From Egaibacter sp046050465 (GTDB taxonomy: Bacteria > Pseudomonadota > Gammaproteobacteria > Burkholderiales > Burkholderiaceae_C): a DNA stretch of 30,417 bases. Location: contig JBJOPS010000055.1 in NCBI GenBank assembly GCA_046050465.1, forward strand, positions 1 to 30,417, written 5' to 3'. The translations under genes were made by a program, and so were the position numbers. Position 1 is the stretch's first letter. Each line of letters begins with the position of its first letter. This document shows, piece by piece, positions 15,361-23,444 of the stretch. The notes beneath the pieces were generated by a model. The model saw nothing but the letters and a program-made list of their open reading frames with translations. It was not told the DNA's origin and ran no database searches.

Positions 15361-16501
15361 ATTTGCGCTGCTGTGCCGAGTAGGCGTGCACGGCGTCTAT
15401 CAGCACTGCTACGTTTTCAGGAGGGGTGTGCTGGTTGATGCCATGGCCCAGGTTGAAAATATGGGTCGGTCCGGTGCCGTTGGCATCGTTTTGGGGCGCC
15501 TTGAAAGGGGTTCCAAAGCTGTCCAGTACCTTGTGAACCTCGGTTTTGATCTGCTCGGGGTCTGCAAACAGTACATTCGGGTCGATATTGCCTTGCAGGG
15601 CTTTTTCAGTCCCGGTCACCGGCCCGCCCGGCTGCCCACCCACCAGCTTGCGGGCAGCGCCCAGGTTCACGGTCCAGTCCAGTCCCAGCACGTCACAGTC
15701 CAGCTGGCCCATCTCGGACAGCCACAACCCGCCGCCCTTGGTGAAGACGATGCGCGGAATACGCACGCCGTTGTGCTCTTTTTTGACCTGTGCCAGCACC
15801 CGCGCCGTATAAGCCAGGCTGAACTGCTGGAAAGCACCGTCGGCCAGCACGCCGCCCCAGCTGTCAAAAATCATCACGGCCTGCGCGCCGGCGTCGATCT
15901 GCGCGTTCAGGTAGGCGGCCACGGCATCGGCGTTTACGCCCAGCATGCGGTGCATCAGGTCCGGGCGGCTGTACAGCATGGTTTTGACCAGCCGGTAGTC
16001 GTCCGAGCCCGCGCCTTCCACCATGTAGCACGACAGCGTCCACGGGCTGCCCGAAAACCCGATCAGCGGCACGCGGCCATTGAGTGCCTTGCGGATGGAG
16101 GTGACGGCGTCAAACACGTAACGCAGCTTGTCCATGTCTGGCACAGCCAGTTTGGCAACAGCCGCTTCATCGCGCACCGGGTGAGCGAATTTGGGGCCCT
16201 CGCCCAGGGCGAACGACAGGCCCAGGCCCATGGCGTCGGGCACGGTGAGGATGTCGCTGAACAAAATGGCCGCGTCCAGCGGATAGCGCTCCAGCGGCTG
16301 CAGCGTCACTTCGGTGGCGTAGTCGGTGTTGGTGGCCAGGCCCATGAAGCTGCCAGCCTTGGCGCGGGTGGCGCGGTATTCGGGCAGATAACGCCCGGCC
16401 TGGCGCATCAGCCAGACGGGGGTGTGGTCAGTGGCCTGGCGCAGGCAGGCGCGCAGAAATGTGTCGTTTTGGAGGGGTGCGAAGCTGGTGGAAGTACTCA
16501 T
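15359..16501 (-). CDS. hemE: Uroporphyrinogen decarboxylase
   Basis: 380 residues, slightly longer than the usual ~355-365. It catalyses the four-step decarboxylation of uroporphyrinogen III to coproporphyrinogen III in haem synthesis. The signature RQAGRYLPEYR is near residue 33, followed by YPLDAAILFSDILTVPDAMG with the catalytic Asp, GFSGSPWTLSCYMVEG, and the C-terminal FNLGHGINQHTPPENV. The open frame extends further upstream to 17056, but that part has no similarity to HemE. ATG 16501 gives the normal N-terminus MSTSTSFAPLQNDTFLRAC. The dsbD-type gene on the same strand ends 53 bp upstream of it. Confidence 0.96.
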   Translation of the reverse strand: MSTSTSFAPLQNDTFLRACLRQATDHTPVWLMRQAGRYLPEYRATRAKAGSFMGLATNTDYATEVTLQPLERYPLDAAILFSDILTVPDAMGLGLSFALGEGPKFAHPVRDEAAVAKLAVPDMDKLRYVFDAVTSIRKALNGRVPLIGFSGSPWTLSCYMVEGAGSDDYRLVKTMLYSRPDLMHRMLGVNADAVAAYLNAQIDAGAQAVMIFDSWGGVLADGAFQQFSLAYTARVLAQVKKEHNGVRIPRIVFTKGGGLWLSEMGQLDCDVLGLDWTVNLGAARKLVGGQPGGPVTGTEKALQGNIDPNVLFADPEQIKTEVHKVLDSFGTPFKAPQNDANGTGPTHIFNLGHGINQHTPPENVAVLIDAVHAYSAQQRK

Positions 16502-16554
16502 GCCGCAATTGTCGCAGGTGGCTGCCCTACAGCCGGGGCGCCGGACTTGAAAGA

Positions 16555-18774
16555 CTAAAGCCGTGCCAGCACGGCGCGAATATCGTCCACGCTCAATATC
16601 TCGGACAGCACCACCGGCGCACTGCCCGCCTTGTAAACCACATACACCGGCACACCGTTGCGGCCCAGTTGCTGTAGCGCGGCGGTGATGGCGGGGTCGC
16701 GGCGCGTCCAGTCGGCGCGCAGCAGCACCACTTTTTTGGCGTCCAGATCGGCCAGAACATCCTTGTTGGATAGCGTGGTTTTCTTGTTGTACTGGCAGGT
16801 CACGCACCAGGCGGCGGTGAAATCCACGAACACGGGTTGCCCGGCAGCCAGAATCTGGTCTACGCGGCCGGGCTCCCAGGGCTGCCAGCCGCCGGGCTGG
16901 GCATTTGCCAGTGTGGCAGTTGGAATATCCATGGGTTTGGTGACATTTTGGCCGATAGCCCCCGTCAACAGTGCGAGAGCAGCTATTGAAATAGTAGCAA
17001 TCATAGCCTTTGCGCGACCTTTCAAGGTCAGCGCCCAGATGACAAAACTCAAGCACACCAGCAGTGCCAGCAACGCCCCCGCACCGTCAATGCCGCTTTG
17101 CTGGCCCAGCACCCATACCAGCCACGCCACGGTGGCAAACATGGGGAAGGCCATGAATTTTTTGAACGTGTCCATCCATGCCCCTGGGCGCGGCAGGGCA
17201 CGCGCGATGGCGGGCACCAGGCTGGCCGCCAGATACGGCAGCGCCAGCCCCAGCCCGATGGTGGCAAAAATCAGCAGCGCTTCCACCGCGGGCAAACCGA
17301 TGGCGTAACCCAGCGATGCGCCCATGAACGGCGCCGTGCAGGGCGATGCCACGGCCACCGCCAGCACGCCAGACAGGAACGAATCCACCGCCGGGTGTCT
17401 GGCCTGCAACGTGGCCAGACCTGAGGGCAGCACATTCCCGAACTCGAACACGCCGAACAGGTTCAGTCCAATGACCGTGAACAGTGCTGCCAGCACCGCC
17501 ACAACGGCGGGCGACTGCAGCTGAAACCCCCAGCCCAGTCCTTCCCCCGCGGCGCGCAAGCCCAGCATGAGTGCGCCCAGTGCCACAAAGCTCAGCACCA
17601 CTCCAGCGGTGTAGGCCAAGCCGCTGATGGCATGCGCCCTCCTGTCGTCTGCATGGCGCGTGAAGCCAACCACCTTGATGGCCAGCACCGGGAACACGCA
17701 GGGCATCAGGTTCAGAATCAGGCCTCCCAGAAGGGCCCCCACCAGCGCAGCCCAAAAGGTCAGGCTGGGTGCGGACGGTTGGGCGGGTAAGCCGGCTGTG
17801 TTGCTGTTCAAGGCGCTTTGCAGGGCGGGCGACACACCGGCCACTGGCGCAACAGCGGGCCAGGTACCTGCGACTGCGAGTTCGGCCCTGTAGCCTTGAC
17901 GCAGGCCGCTCATGTTAGCCACCAGCACCACGGGCATGACGGCGGGGCTGTTCAAACGCTGTGAAGACAGCGGCAGCGTGGCGCTCCACACGGCGCCTTG
18001 CCAGCTTTGCACGGGCACGGCTGCAGTCTCGATGACTTCCGGAGTTTCCGGAAAGACATCCAGCGTCTTGCCCTGCAGTGCGGTGGGCAGGCCGGCGACT
18101 GTCATCCTGATCGTGGCGCCGTCAATCGTGACATTGCTGTTCGGGCTAGCGCCTGTCGTCCCGGTTAAAGCCTTGGGCTGTGCGTCAAACGCGTCTTGAA
18201 ACACCCCGGCATTGAGCGCCGTGGAGCCTTTCACCGGAATCTTCAGGGCAAATTCGCCTTCCTCCGGTATGCATTCCTTCTTGCAGACCAGCCAGGCCGC
18301 CTTGAGTTTGACCTCGATATCGCCAGACAGCAGCGGGGCCTTGAATGCCGGGCTGATGGTCAGCGGCACCGGCAACAGCACGGTGCCTTCAAAGCCGTAA
18401 TTCGCCAACGTGCCAATGGGTATTTTTTTTGGCAGTGGCCAGGCGATGTCACCTGCGGTCACACCGGCAGGCAGCGTCCATTGCAGCTGGGTAGGCTGGC
18501 CGGAATCGCCTGAATTTTTCCAGTAGGTGTGCCACTCGGGTTTGTGGGCAAGCTGAAGGCCTACCCACACTATGTTGGCTGAATCGGGGCCCACGCCCTG
18601 GGGCGCGTGTGCCATCAGCTCGGCGCGCACCTGCTCGGTGACAACGACTGATTTTGCCCCGGAATCAGTGCCAAATTGGGCATTAGCCCCCGTCGATATT
18701 GCGCAGGTAGCTATAAAAAATGCAGCAAGCAAGATGCGCAGTGAGTGGCGCAGTGGATAGTTGGGCGAAATCAT
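16555..18774 (-). CDS. dsbD: Thiol:disulfide interchange protein, DsbD/ScsB type
   Basis: 739 residues. A signal peptide (1-34) leads to a large periplasmic domain with a cysteine pair in LVCKKECIPEEGEF (~161-166), as in ScsB-like reductases. The eight-helix transmembrane domain carries its redox cysteines in NLMPCVFPVLAIKVVGF (~358) and ASPCTAPFMGASLGYA (~477). A C-terminal periplasmic thioredoxin domain has AAWCVTCQYNKKT (~657). It moves electrons from cytoplasmic thioredoxin to periplasmic disulfides. It is longer than E. coli DsbD (565), hence the ScsB comparison. ATG 18774 is chosen because the signal peptide follows; the frame opens at 18816 but would overlap the DUF167 gene. Two 57-bp repeats lie in frame, in the signal peptide and in the last membrane segment. 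Confidence 0.9.
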   Translation of the reverse strand: MISPNYPLRHSLRILLAAFFIATCAISTGANAQFGTDSGAKSVVVTEQVRAELMAHAPQGVGPDSANIVWVGLQLAHKPEWHTYWKNSGDSGQPTQLQWTLPAGVTAGDIAWPLPKKIPIGTLANYGFEGTVLLPVPLTISPAFKAPLLSGDIEVKLKAAWLVCKKECIPEEGEFALKIPVKGSTALNAGVFQDAFDAQPKALTGTTGASPNSNVTIDGATIRMTVAGLPTALQGKTLDVFPETPEVIETAAVPVQSWQGAVWSATLPLSSQRLNSPAVMPVVLVANMSGLRQGYRAELAVAGTWPAVAPVAGVSPALQSALNSNTAGLPAQPSAPSLTFWAALVGALLGGLILNLMPCVFPVLAIKVVGFTRHADDRRAHAISGLAYTAGVVLSFVALGALMLGLRAAGEGLGWGFQLQSPAVVAVLAALFTVIGLNLFGVFEFGNVLPSGLATLQARHPAVDSFLSGVLAVAVASPCTAPFMGASLGYAIGLPAVEALLIFATIGLGLALPYLAASLVPAIARALPRPGAWMDTFKKFMAFPMFATVAWLVWVLGQQSGIDGAGALLALLVCLSFVIWALTLKGRAKAMIATISIAALALLTGAIGQNVTKPMDIPTATLANAQPGGWQPWEPGRVDQILAAGQPVFVDFTAAWCVTCQYNKKTTLSNKDVLADLDAKKVVLLRADWTRRDPAITAALQQLGRNGVPVYVVYKAGSAPVVLSEILSVDDIRAVLARL
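16944..17000 (+). repeat. 57-bp dispersed element, copy B (transmembrane segment of dsbD)
   Basis: Blocks TTTTGGCCGATAGCCCCCGT, GTGCGAGAG and AGCTATTGAAATAGTAGCAA align without gaps to the other copies. It is antisense to dsbD and encodes IATISIAALALLTGAIGQN, the hydrophobic segment before the thioredoxin domain. Confidence 0.8.
18672..18728 (+). repeat. 57-bp dispersed element, copy C (signal peptide of dsbD)
   Basis: Blocks CAAATTGGGCATTAGCCCCC, GTCGATATTGCGC and AGCTAT...GCAGCAA align without gaps to the other copies. It is antisense to dsbD and encodes FIATCAISTGANAQFG, so the cleavage region of the signal peptide comes from the element. Confidence 0.78.
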
Positions 18775-18793
18775 GTGTCGGTGGGAGGGCAGA

Positions 18794-19132
18794 TCAGCCG
18801 ATAAGTTCCTGATCAACGGTTTGCAAAAACACCGCTGGCAGCCGGGTGGGGGCTTTGATGCGCAACTGCTTGTTCACATTTTCGCGGCCAAACACCACCT
18901 CGATGTGCGACACCGGCACGCCAAACAGCGGCGCCAGAAACCGCACCATGTGGTCCGTGGCCTTGCCCGCCTGCGGCGCGGCGGTCACGCTGACCTTGAG
19001 CTGGGTGCCCTTGGGTTTGCCAATCGCGTCGCGGCTGCTGGCGGGTTTGCCCAGAATGTTCACGATCAGCACGTCGCCTTCCCAGGCAAAGAAGGAGTCG
19101 CCCGTGGCGTTGCGGATGCGGGGGGCCGTCAT
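18794..19132 (-). CDS. DUF167 family protein (YggU-like)
   Basis: 112 residues, the usual size of the family. The characteristic core is GTQLKVSVTAAPQAGKATDHM followed by FLAPLFGVPVSHIEVVFGREN and K. The biochemical role of YggU proteins is not established. It lies 19 bp upstream of the dsbD-type gene on the same strand, so the two are probably co-transcribed. It is divergent from the radical SAM gene, 17 bp away, so the promoters must overlap the gene starts. Confidence 0.88.
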   Translation of the reverse strand: MTAPRIRNATGDSFFAWEGDVLIVNILGKPASSRDAIGKPKGTQLKVSVTAAPQAGKATDHMVRFLAPLFGVPVSHIEVVFGRENVNKQLRIKAPTRLPAVFLQTVDQELIG

Positions 19133-19149
19133 GCTTCGATAATACCGGC

Positions 19150-20808
19150 ATGCCCTTACCCGCTTCTGGCGCTCCGCTCATCGTTCTGTGCACGTTGAAC
19201 GCGAAGTACATCCATGCTTCGCTGGGGTTGCGCTACCTGCTGGCGAACATGGGCGACTTGCGCGCGCAGACGGCTTTGCGCGAATTCACCATTGCCCGCA
19301 AGCCGCAGGAGCTGGTGGACGAGCTGCTGGGTAGCTTCGGCCAGCCTGCGCCGGGCAGTGTGCCGATCATCGGTTTTGGTGTGTACATCTGGAACGTCAC
19401 CCAGACCCATGAGGTGGTGCGCCTGCTCAAGCAACAGCGGCCTGACATCAAGATTGTGCTCGGTGGCCCCGAGGTGAGCCACGAGGTGAATGAGCAGGAA
19501 ATTGTGCGCCTGGCCGACCATGTGATCACCGGCTGGGGCGATGTGAGCTTTCCCAAGCTGTGCCGTGCGTTGCTCTACGGCCCGCAGCCGCTGATGAAAG
19601 TCATCGCCGGTGAGCAGCCCCCGCTGGACCAGATTGCGCTGCCCTATGCCGAATACACCGATGCGGACCTGGCGCATCGGCTGCTGTATGTCGAGGCCTC
19701 GCGCGGCTGCCCGTTCAAGTGCGAGTTTTGTTTGAGCTCGCTCGACAAAACCGCCTGGGCATTTGATCTGGACGCCTTTCTGACCGAGCTGGATACGCTG
19801 TACCGGCGCGGCGCACGCAACTTCAAGTTTGTGGATCGCACGTTCAATCTGAAGATTGACGCGTCGGTGCGTATCCTGCAGTTTTTTCTGGATCGTTTGG
19901 CGCAAGGCCAATTTCCCGCCGGGCCGCCCCAAGGGAAATTAGCCCCATTGGGGGGCAGCGCAGCACACGAAGTGGCAAGCGTGGGGGCTGGTCTATTTGT
20001 TCACTTCGAGGTGATACCCGATCATCTGCCGGACCGGCTCAAGGACATGATCGCCCGGTTCCCGCCCGGTGTGCTTCAGTTTGAAGTGGGTATCCAGAGT
20101 TTCAACATCGAGGTGCAGCAACGCATCTCGCGCAGGCAGGACAACGACAAGACCGAGGCCAACCTGCGCTGGCTGGTGGATGAGTCCAATGCACATCTGC
20201 ACACCGATCTGATCTTTGGCCTGCCGGGCGAAACGCTGGACAGCTTTGCAACCGGTTTTGACCGTCTGTATGGCTTGAAGCCGCACGAAATCCAGCTGGG
20301 CATTTTGAAACGCCTGCGTGGCACACCCATTGCCCGCCACACCGCGCAATACGCCATGGTGTACGAGGCAACCCCGCCTTATACCGTGCAGGAAACCGGC
20401 GCAGTGACGCGTGACGATATGCAGCGTTTCACAAGACTGGCGCGGTACTGGGATCTGGTGGCCAACTCGGGCCGGTTTGGCCAGACGCTGGGGTTGCTAA
20501 TGCGCGGCGCATCACCTTTTGCCGCGTTCATGGCTTTCTCGGACTGGCTGTGGCAAACCACGGGCAAGACCAGTGGCCTGACACCCGAGAACCTGGTGGA
20601 TGCGTTGTTCGAATACCTCACAGTTGTGCGGGGCGCTGATCCGCTAGCCACGCGTGAACTGCTGCTTGCCGACTATGTGCAAAGCGGTGCCCGCGCCAGC
20701 CCGAAAGCTCTGCAGGCGTTGTTGCACCAGCGAGCCGCACCCAGGAACAAGATGCTTTCGACTCTGATGCCACGGCAAGGGCGGCATGTTGCAGCCGCCT
20801 CGCAGTAA
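19150..20808 (+). CDS. B12-binding domain radical SAM protein
   Basis: 552 residues. The N-terminal ~140 residues form a cobalamin-binding-like Rossmann domain (HASLGLRYLLANMGD, IIGFGVYIWNVTQTHEVVR, IVLGGPEVSHE). The radical SAM core has the [4Fe-4S] motif CPFKCEFC (Cys 187, 191, 194) after YVEASRG, and continues with GVLQFEVGIQSFN, HTDLIFGLPGE and a C-terminal helical domain as in DUF4080 proteins. The substrate is unknown. Between FFLDRL and LFVHFEVIPD an extra ~24 residues are encoded by a dispersed repeat; I would expect this site to be a loop. The core motifs remain intact, so the enzyme may still work. Confidence 0.88.
   Translation: MPLPASGAPLIVLCTLNAKYIHASLGLRYLLANMGDLRAQTALREFTIARKPQELVDELLGSFGQPAPGSVPIIGFGVYIWNVTQTHEVVRLLKQQRPDIKIVLGGPEVSHEVNEQEIVRLADHVITGWGDVSFPKLCRALLYGPQPLMKVIAGEQPPLDQIALPYAEYTDADLAHRLLYVEASRGCPFKCEFCLSSLDKTAWAFDLDAFLTELDTLYRRGARNFKFVDRTFNLKIDASVRILQFFLDRLAQGQFPAGPPQGKLAPLGGSAAHEVASVGAGLFVHFEVIPDHLPDRLKDMIARFPPGVLQFEVGIQSFNIEVQQRISRRQDNDKTEANLRWLVDESNAHLHTDLIFGLPGETLDSFATGFDRLYGLKPHEIQLGILKRLRGTPIARHTAQYAMVYEATPPYTVQETGAVTRDDMQRFTRLARYWDLVANSGRFGQTLGLLMRGASPFAAFMAFSDWLWQTTGKTSGLTPENLVDALFEYLTVVRGADPLATRELLLADYVQSGARASPKALQALLHQRAAPRNKMLSTLMPRQGRHVAAASQ
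19918..19988 (+). repeat. 71-bp palindromic element inserted in frame in the radical SAM gene
   Basis: It begins GCCGGGCCGC and ends with the 39 bases shared exactly with rep. Upstream, GGCCAATTTCCC (19906) pairs with GGGAAATTAGCC (19933) with one mismatch, so the element may start at 19906. The encoded peptide ends GGSAAHEVASVGA, as in Rep, although the left part is read in another frame than in rep. Confidence 0.85.
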
Positions 20809-20836
20809 TGTGCCGCCAACGCTCTAAGATAGCGAC

Positions 20837-21670
20837 ATGACTACCAAATCCAGGTTCTGGGCCGATCTGACCACGCAGGACTTTGCCCAGGCCATTCAAA
20901 ACGGGCAGGCTGCGCGCACCATCGCCGTGTTGCCCGTCGCCGCCACCGAGCAGCACGGGCCCCACTTGCCACTGAGTGTGGACACGGTGCTGGCCGATGG
21001 TGTGGTGGCTGCTGCGTTGCCGCATTTACCCCCCGACTTGAACGTGCTGTTCCTGCCCACGCAGGCGGTGGGCCTGAGCCCGGAGCACATGCAGTTTCCC
21101 GGCACGCTCACGCTCAAGGCCGAAACGGTGATTCAGTTGTGGACACAGCTCGGTGAATCCGTGGCGCGGGCGGGGGTGAAGAAACTGGTGCTGCTCAATT
21201 CGCACGGTGGGCAGGTGGGTGTGATGGACATCGTGGCACGGGATTTGCGCGCCCGTCTGGGCATGCTGGTCTACAGCGTGAACTGGTTCAACCTGCCGCT
21301 GCTGGATGCGCAGGGTAAAGACGTTAATGCACAGTTCAGTACCGAGGAACACCGCTTTGGCATCCATGCGGGCGAGATTGAAACATCCATGATGCTGGCA
21401 CTGAACCCCGAGCGCGTGCAGATGGCGCAGGCGCAAAGTTTTCAATCCACCTCAAAAGACCGTGCTGACAAGTTTTCCATTCTGGGTAATGGCAAAAGCG
21501 CCAAGCTGGGCTGGCAGATGCAGGACTACAACCCGGCCGGTGCTGTGGGCAATGCCACGGCGGCGACGGCTGCAAAGGGGCGGGTGGTTGTGGACGCGGC
21601 AGGGCACAGTCTGGCCAGGCTGCTGGTGGAGATTGACCAGTTGCCAGCGGACACGCTGGTCAATCGCTGA
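20837..21670 (+). CDS. Creatininase family amidohydrolase
   Basis: 277 residues, the normal length. Metal-binding and active-site motifs are VLPVAATEQHGPHLPLSVDT (Glu and His ligands, ~32-51), GLSPEHMQFPGTLTL, LNSHGGQVG and IHAGEIETSMML. The family includes creatininase, MftE and formamide hydrolases of cofactor pathways, so the substrate cannot be assigned. It starts 28 bp after the radical SAM gene on the same strand. Radical SAM plus creatininase neighbours occur in peptide-cofactor pathways, but no precursor peptide is visible here. Confidence 0.88.
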   Translation: MTTKSRFWADLTTQDFAQAIQNGQAARTIAVLPVAATEQHGPHLPLSVDTVLADGVVAAALPHLPPDLNVLFLPTQAVGLSPEHMQFPGTLTLKAETVIQLWTQLGESVARAGVKKLVLLNSHGGQVGVMDIVARDLRARLGMLVYSVNWFNLPLLDAQGKDVNAQFSTEEHRFGIHAGEIETSMMLALNPERVQMAQAQSFQSTSKDRADKFSILGNGKSAKLGWQMQDYNPAGAVGNATAATAAKGRVVVDAAGHSLARLLVEIDQLPADTLVNR

Positions 21671-21677
21671 CCGGGTT

Positions 21678-22337
21678 TCAGCTGCGGCTGCGCCGTGCGC
21701 GATTCAGCGACGCGGTCGCTGCCCGCTGGTCCATGCCATACATATCTGCAAACGCCTGTACGGTTTTTTGTCCGCTGGCCTCAAACGCGCGCAGCAGCGC
21801 TTCGTCTTTGGCCGAGCGGGCGGCGGCCTCGGTCAGTGCTTTGTCCAGCGCGGCGTTGGCGGCCTCGTCACGGCTGCGGACCAGCTCTGCATAGGCTTCG
21901 CGGGACAGGCCGGACGCCTCGAATGCCTGAACGATGCGCTCAACCAGTTTCGGGCGCAGGTCTTCATTGGCGCGGCCCTGGCGGCGGCGAAACACTTCCA
22001 GCAGCGCATGATGCACATGCTCAGGCGCCATCGCCTCCACGCTATGGCCCTGCAGGTCGTGGCGCTGATGCCCTGCGGCCACGCTGGACAGGTAACGCGT
22101 GGATCGGGTGTGAAAAGCCAGGGCATCCTTGAGCGTTTCGCGTTCAAACGCGTCCGGGTGCGCTGCCAGCAGGTCCTGAAAAATGCCGCGTTTGAGTGGC
22201 AGGAACATACCGCCAAACAGGTGCGGGTACAGTGCCGCCAGCTTTTCCAGTACCGGCAGGGCACGTGTTTGTTTTGAGCGTGTCTGCTCCGTCGCAGGCC
22301 CGGCAATGAGGGGGGTATCAGGTGGAGTTTCGGTCAT
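21678..22337 (-). CDS. proQ: ProQ/FinO-family RNA chaperone
   Basis: 219 residues. Residues ~20-135 match the ProQ/FinO RNA-binding domain: LEKLAALYPHLFGGMFLPLK, GIFQDLLAAHPDAFERETLK, LAFHTRSTRYLSSVAAGHQR. A charged, Ala-rich tail ends in an RARRSRS basic patch. Members bind structured sRNAs and mRNA 3' ends. The start ATG 22337 is used; an in-frame TTG at 22361 has poor ribosome-binding spacing. The gene converges on the creatininase gene with 7 bp between stops. Confidence 0.88.
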   Translation of the reverse strand: MTETPPDTPLIAGPATEQTRSKQTRALPVLEKLAALYPHLFGGMFLPLKRGIFQDLLAAHPDAFERETLKDALAFHTRSTRYLSSVAAGHQRHDLQGHSVEAMAPEHVHHALLEVFRRRQGRANEDLRPKLVERIVQAFEASGLSREAYAELVRSRDEAANAALDKALTEAAARSAKDEALLRAFEASGQKTVQAFADMYGMDQRAATASLNRARRSRS

Positions 22338-22486
22338 GTTGAAAGATGGCGGCGTATACAAAGCCTTTCATCATGCCAGTTTTCAGGAGTACGTCACCCG
22401 GTTGACAAAATCTGCATAGTTGCAGATCGCCGGCATGTGGCGCCCGAGATGAATGCTGACTTCGGGTCTGCGCCGGCTCTGCAGCA

Positions 22487-22741
22487 TTAGTCGGCCAGGC
22501 GCATGCCGCGAACCGTTGATGGCGGTCTACCAAAGGCCAGCCTGAAGCGCCGGGCAAAATGTGAGTGCTTTTTATAGCCACAGCGTACGGCTATTTCGCG
22601 CAGCGGTTCGGTGCTGATGCTTAAAAGTTCAAGTGCTCGGGGTAGTCGCAATTTTTCGGACTTGGCGCGCGATGAATTCACAGGAAATCGGACTCCCCAC
22701 ATTGCGCTCTATCAGCAACATGGCATGTCGGATGCACGTGT
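22487..22741 (-). pseudogene. AraC-family regulator remnant (C-terminal DNA-binding domain, frameshifted)
   Basis: One frame gives IRHAMLLIERNVGSPISCEF IARQV, the first HTH of an AraC/GlxA domain. A second frame continues directly, near 22660, with SEKLRLPRALELL, then REIAVRCGYKKHSHFARRFR and FGRPPSTVRG, the second HTH. About 25-27 residues between the two HTHs are missing and the frame shifts, so a small deletion has disrupted the domain. The N-terminal sensor domain is absent. No functional product is expected. Confidence 0.8.
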
Positions 22742-22821
22742 CCTTTGTCCGCATGGCAGGCGCACGCATGCCTTGGCCCTTTGCATGAGTGTGTGCCACA
22801 AAGCTCGGTATCATCGCCGCC

Positions 22822-23433
22822 ATGCTAGCCAAATTGATGAGTTACGCCCTGCTGGGCCTGGTGCGGCTGCTCACCGGCTCGCAGGCGCGCTGGCATGGTT
22901 GTCCGCCCAAGGCCGAGCAGCGGATTTATTTCGCCAACCACCAAAGCCACGCCGACCTGATCATGATCTGGGCTGCGCTACCGAAAGAGCTTCGCAGCGT
23001 GACGCGACCCATCGCGGCAAGAGATTACTGGACGCAAACGCCGTTCAAGCAATGGATTACCACAGCAGTGTTCAACGCCATTTACGTGGCACGCGACAAG
23101 ACCGACGGCCAGGACCCGTTGGCGCCGCTGTATGACGCGCTGAAGGGTGGTGACTCGATCATCCTGTTTCCTGAGGGCACCCGCGGTTACGCAGATGAGC
23201 CCCAATCGTTCAAATCGGGCCTGTACAACCTGGCCCTGAAATACCCCGACGTGGTGCTGGTGCCTGCCTGGATCAACAACATCCAGCGTGTCATGCCCAA
23301 GGGCGAAGTGGTGCCCGTGCCGGTGCTGTGTTCGGTCACGTTTGGTGTGCCTGTGCGGCTGCAGGCGGGTGAAGAGCGTCGGGCTTTTCTGGACCGGGCA
23401 CGTCTGGCCGTTATCGCGCTGCGCGATGTGTAG
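22822..23433 (+). CDS. 1-acylglycerol-3-phosphate acyltransferase-like protein (PlsC family)
   Basis: 203 residues from ATG 22822; a GTG at 22789 is also in frame. A hydrophobic N-terminus (LMSYALLGLVRLLTG) anchors it to the membrane. The acyltransferase motifs are NHQSHAD (HX4D catalytic), FPEGTR (acceptor phosphate binding) and a Pro-containing VLVPAWINN block. It probably acylates lysophosphatidate or a related lipid. It is followed 11 bp later by a CdsA-like gene, so the pair fits consecutive steps from lysophosphatidate to CDP-diacylglycerol. Confidence 0.88.
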   Translation: MLAKLMSYALLGLVRLLTGSQARWHGCPPKAEQRIYFANHQSHADLIMIWAALPKELRSVTRPIAARDYWTQTPFKQWITTAVFNAIYVARDKTDGQDPLAPLYDALKGGDSIILFPEGTRGYADEPQSFKSGLYNLALKYPDVVLVPAWINNIQRVMPKGEVVPVPVLCSVTFGVPVRLQAGEERRAFLDRARLAVIALRDV

Positions 23434-23444
23434 GCATATTTTTG

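Noticed and set aside
16502..17056. N-terminal extension of the hemE frame
   Set aside because: It lies within the dsbD-type gene in another frame and has no similarity to uroporphyrinogen decarboxylase; the normal HemE start is at 16501.
22409..22426. ATCTGCA/TGCAGAT inverted repeat between proQ and the araC remnant
   Set aside because: Only 7-bp arms, without a clear promoter or T tract; it could be an operator relic but is not distinguishable from chance.
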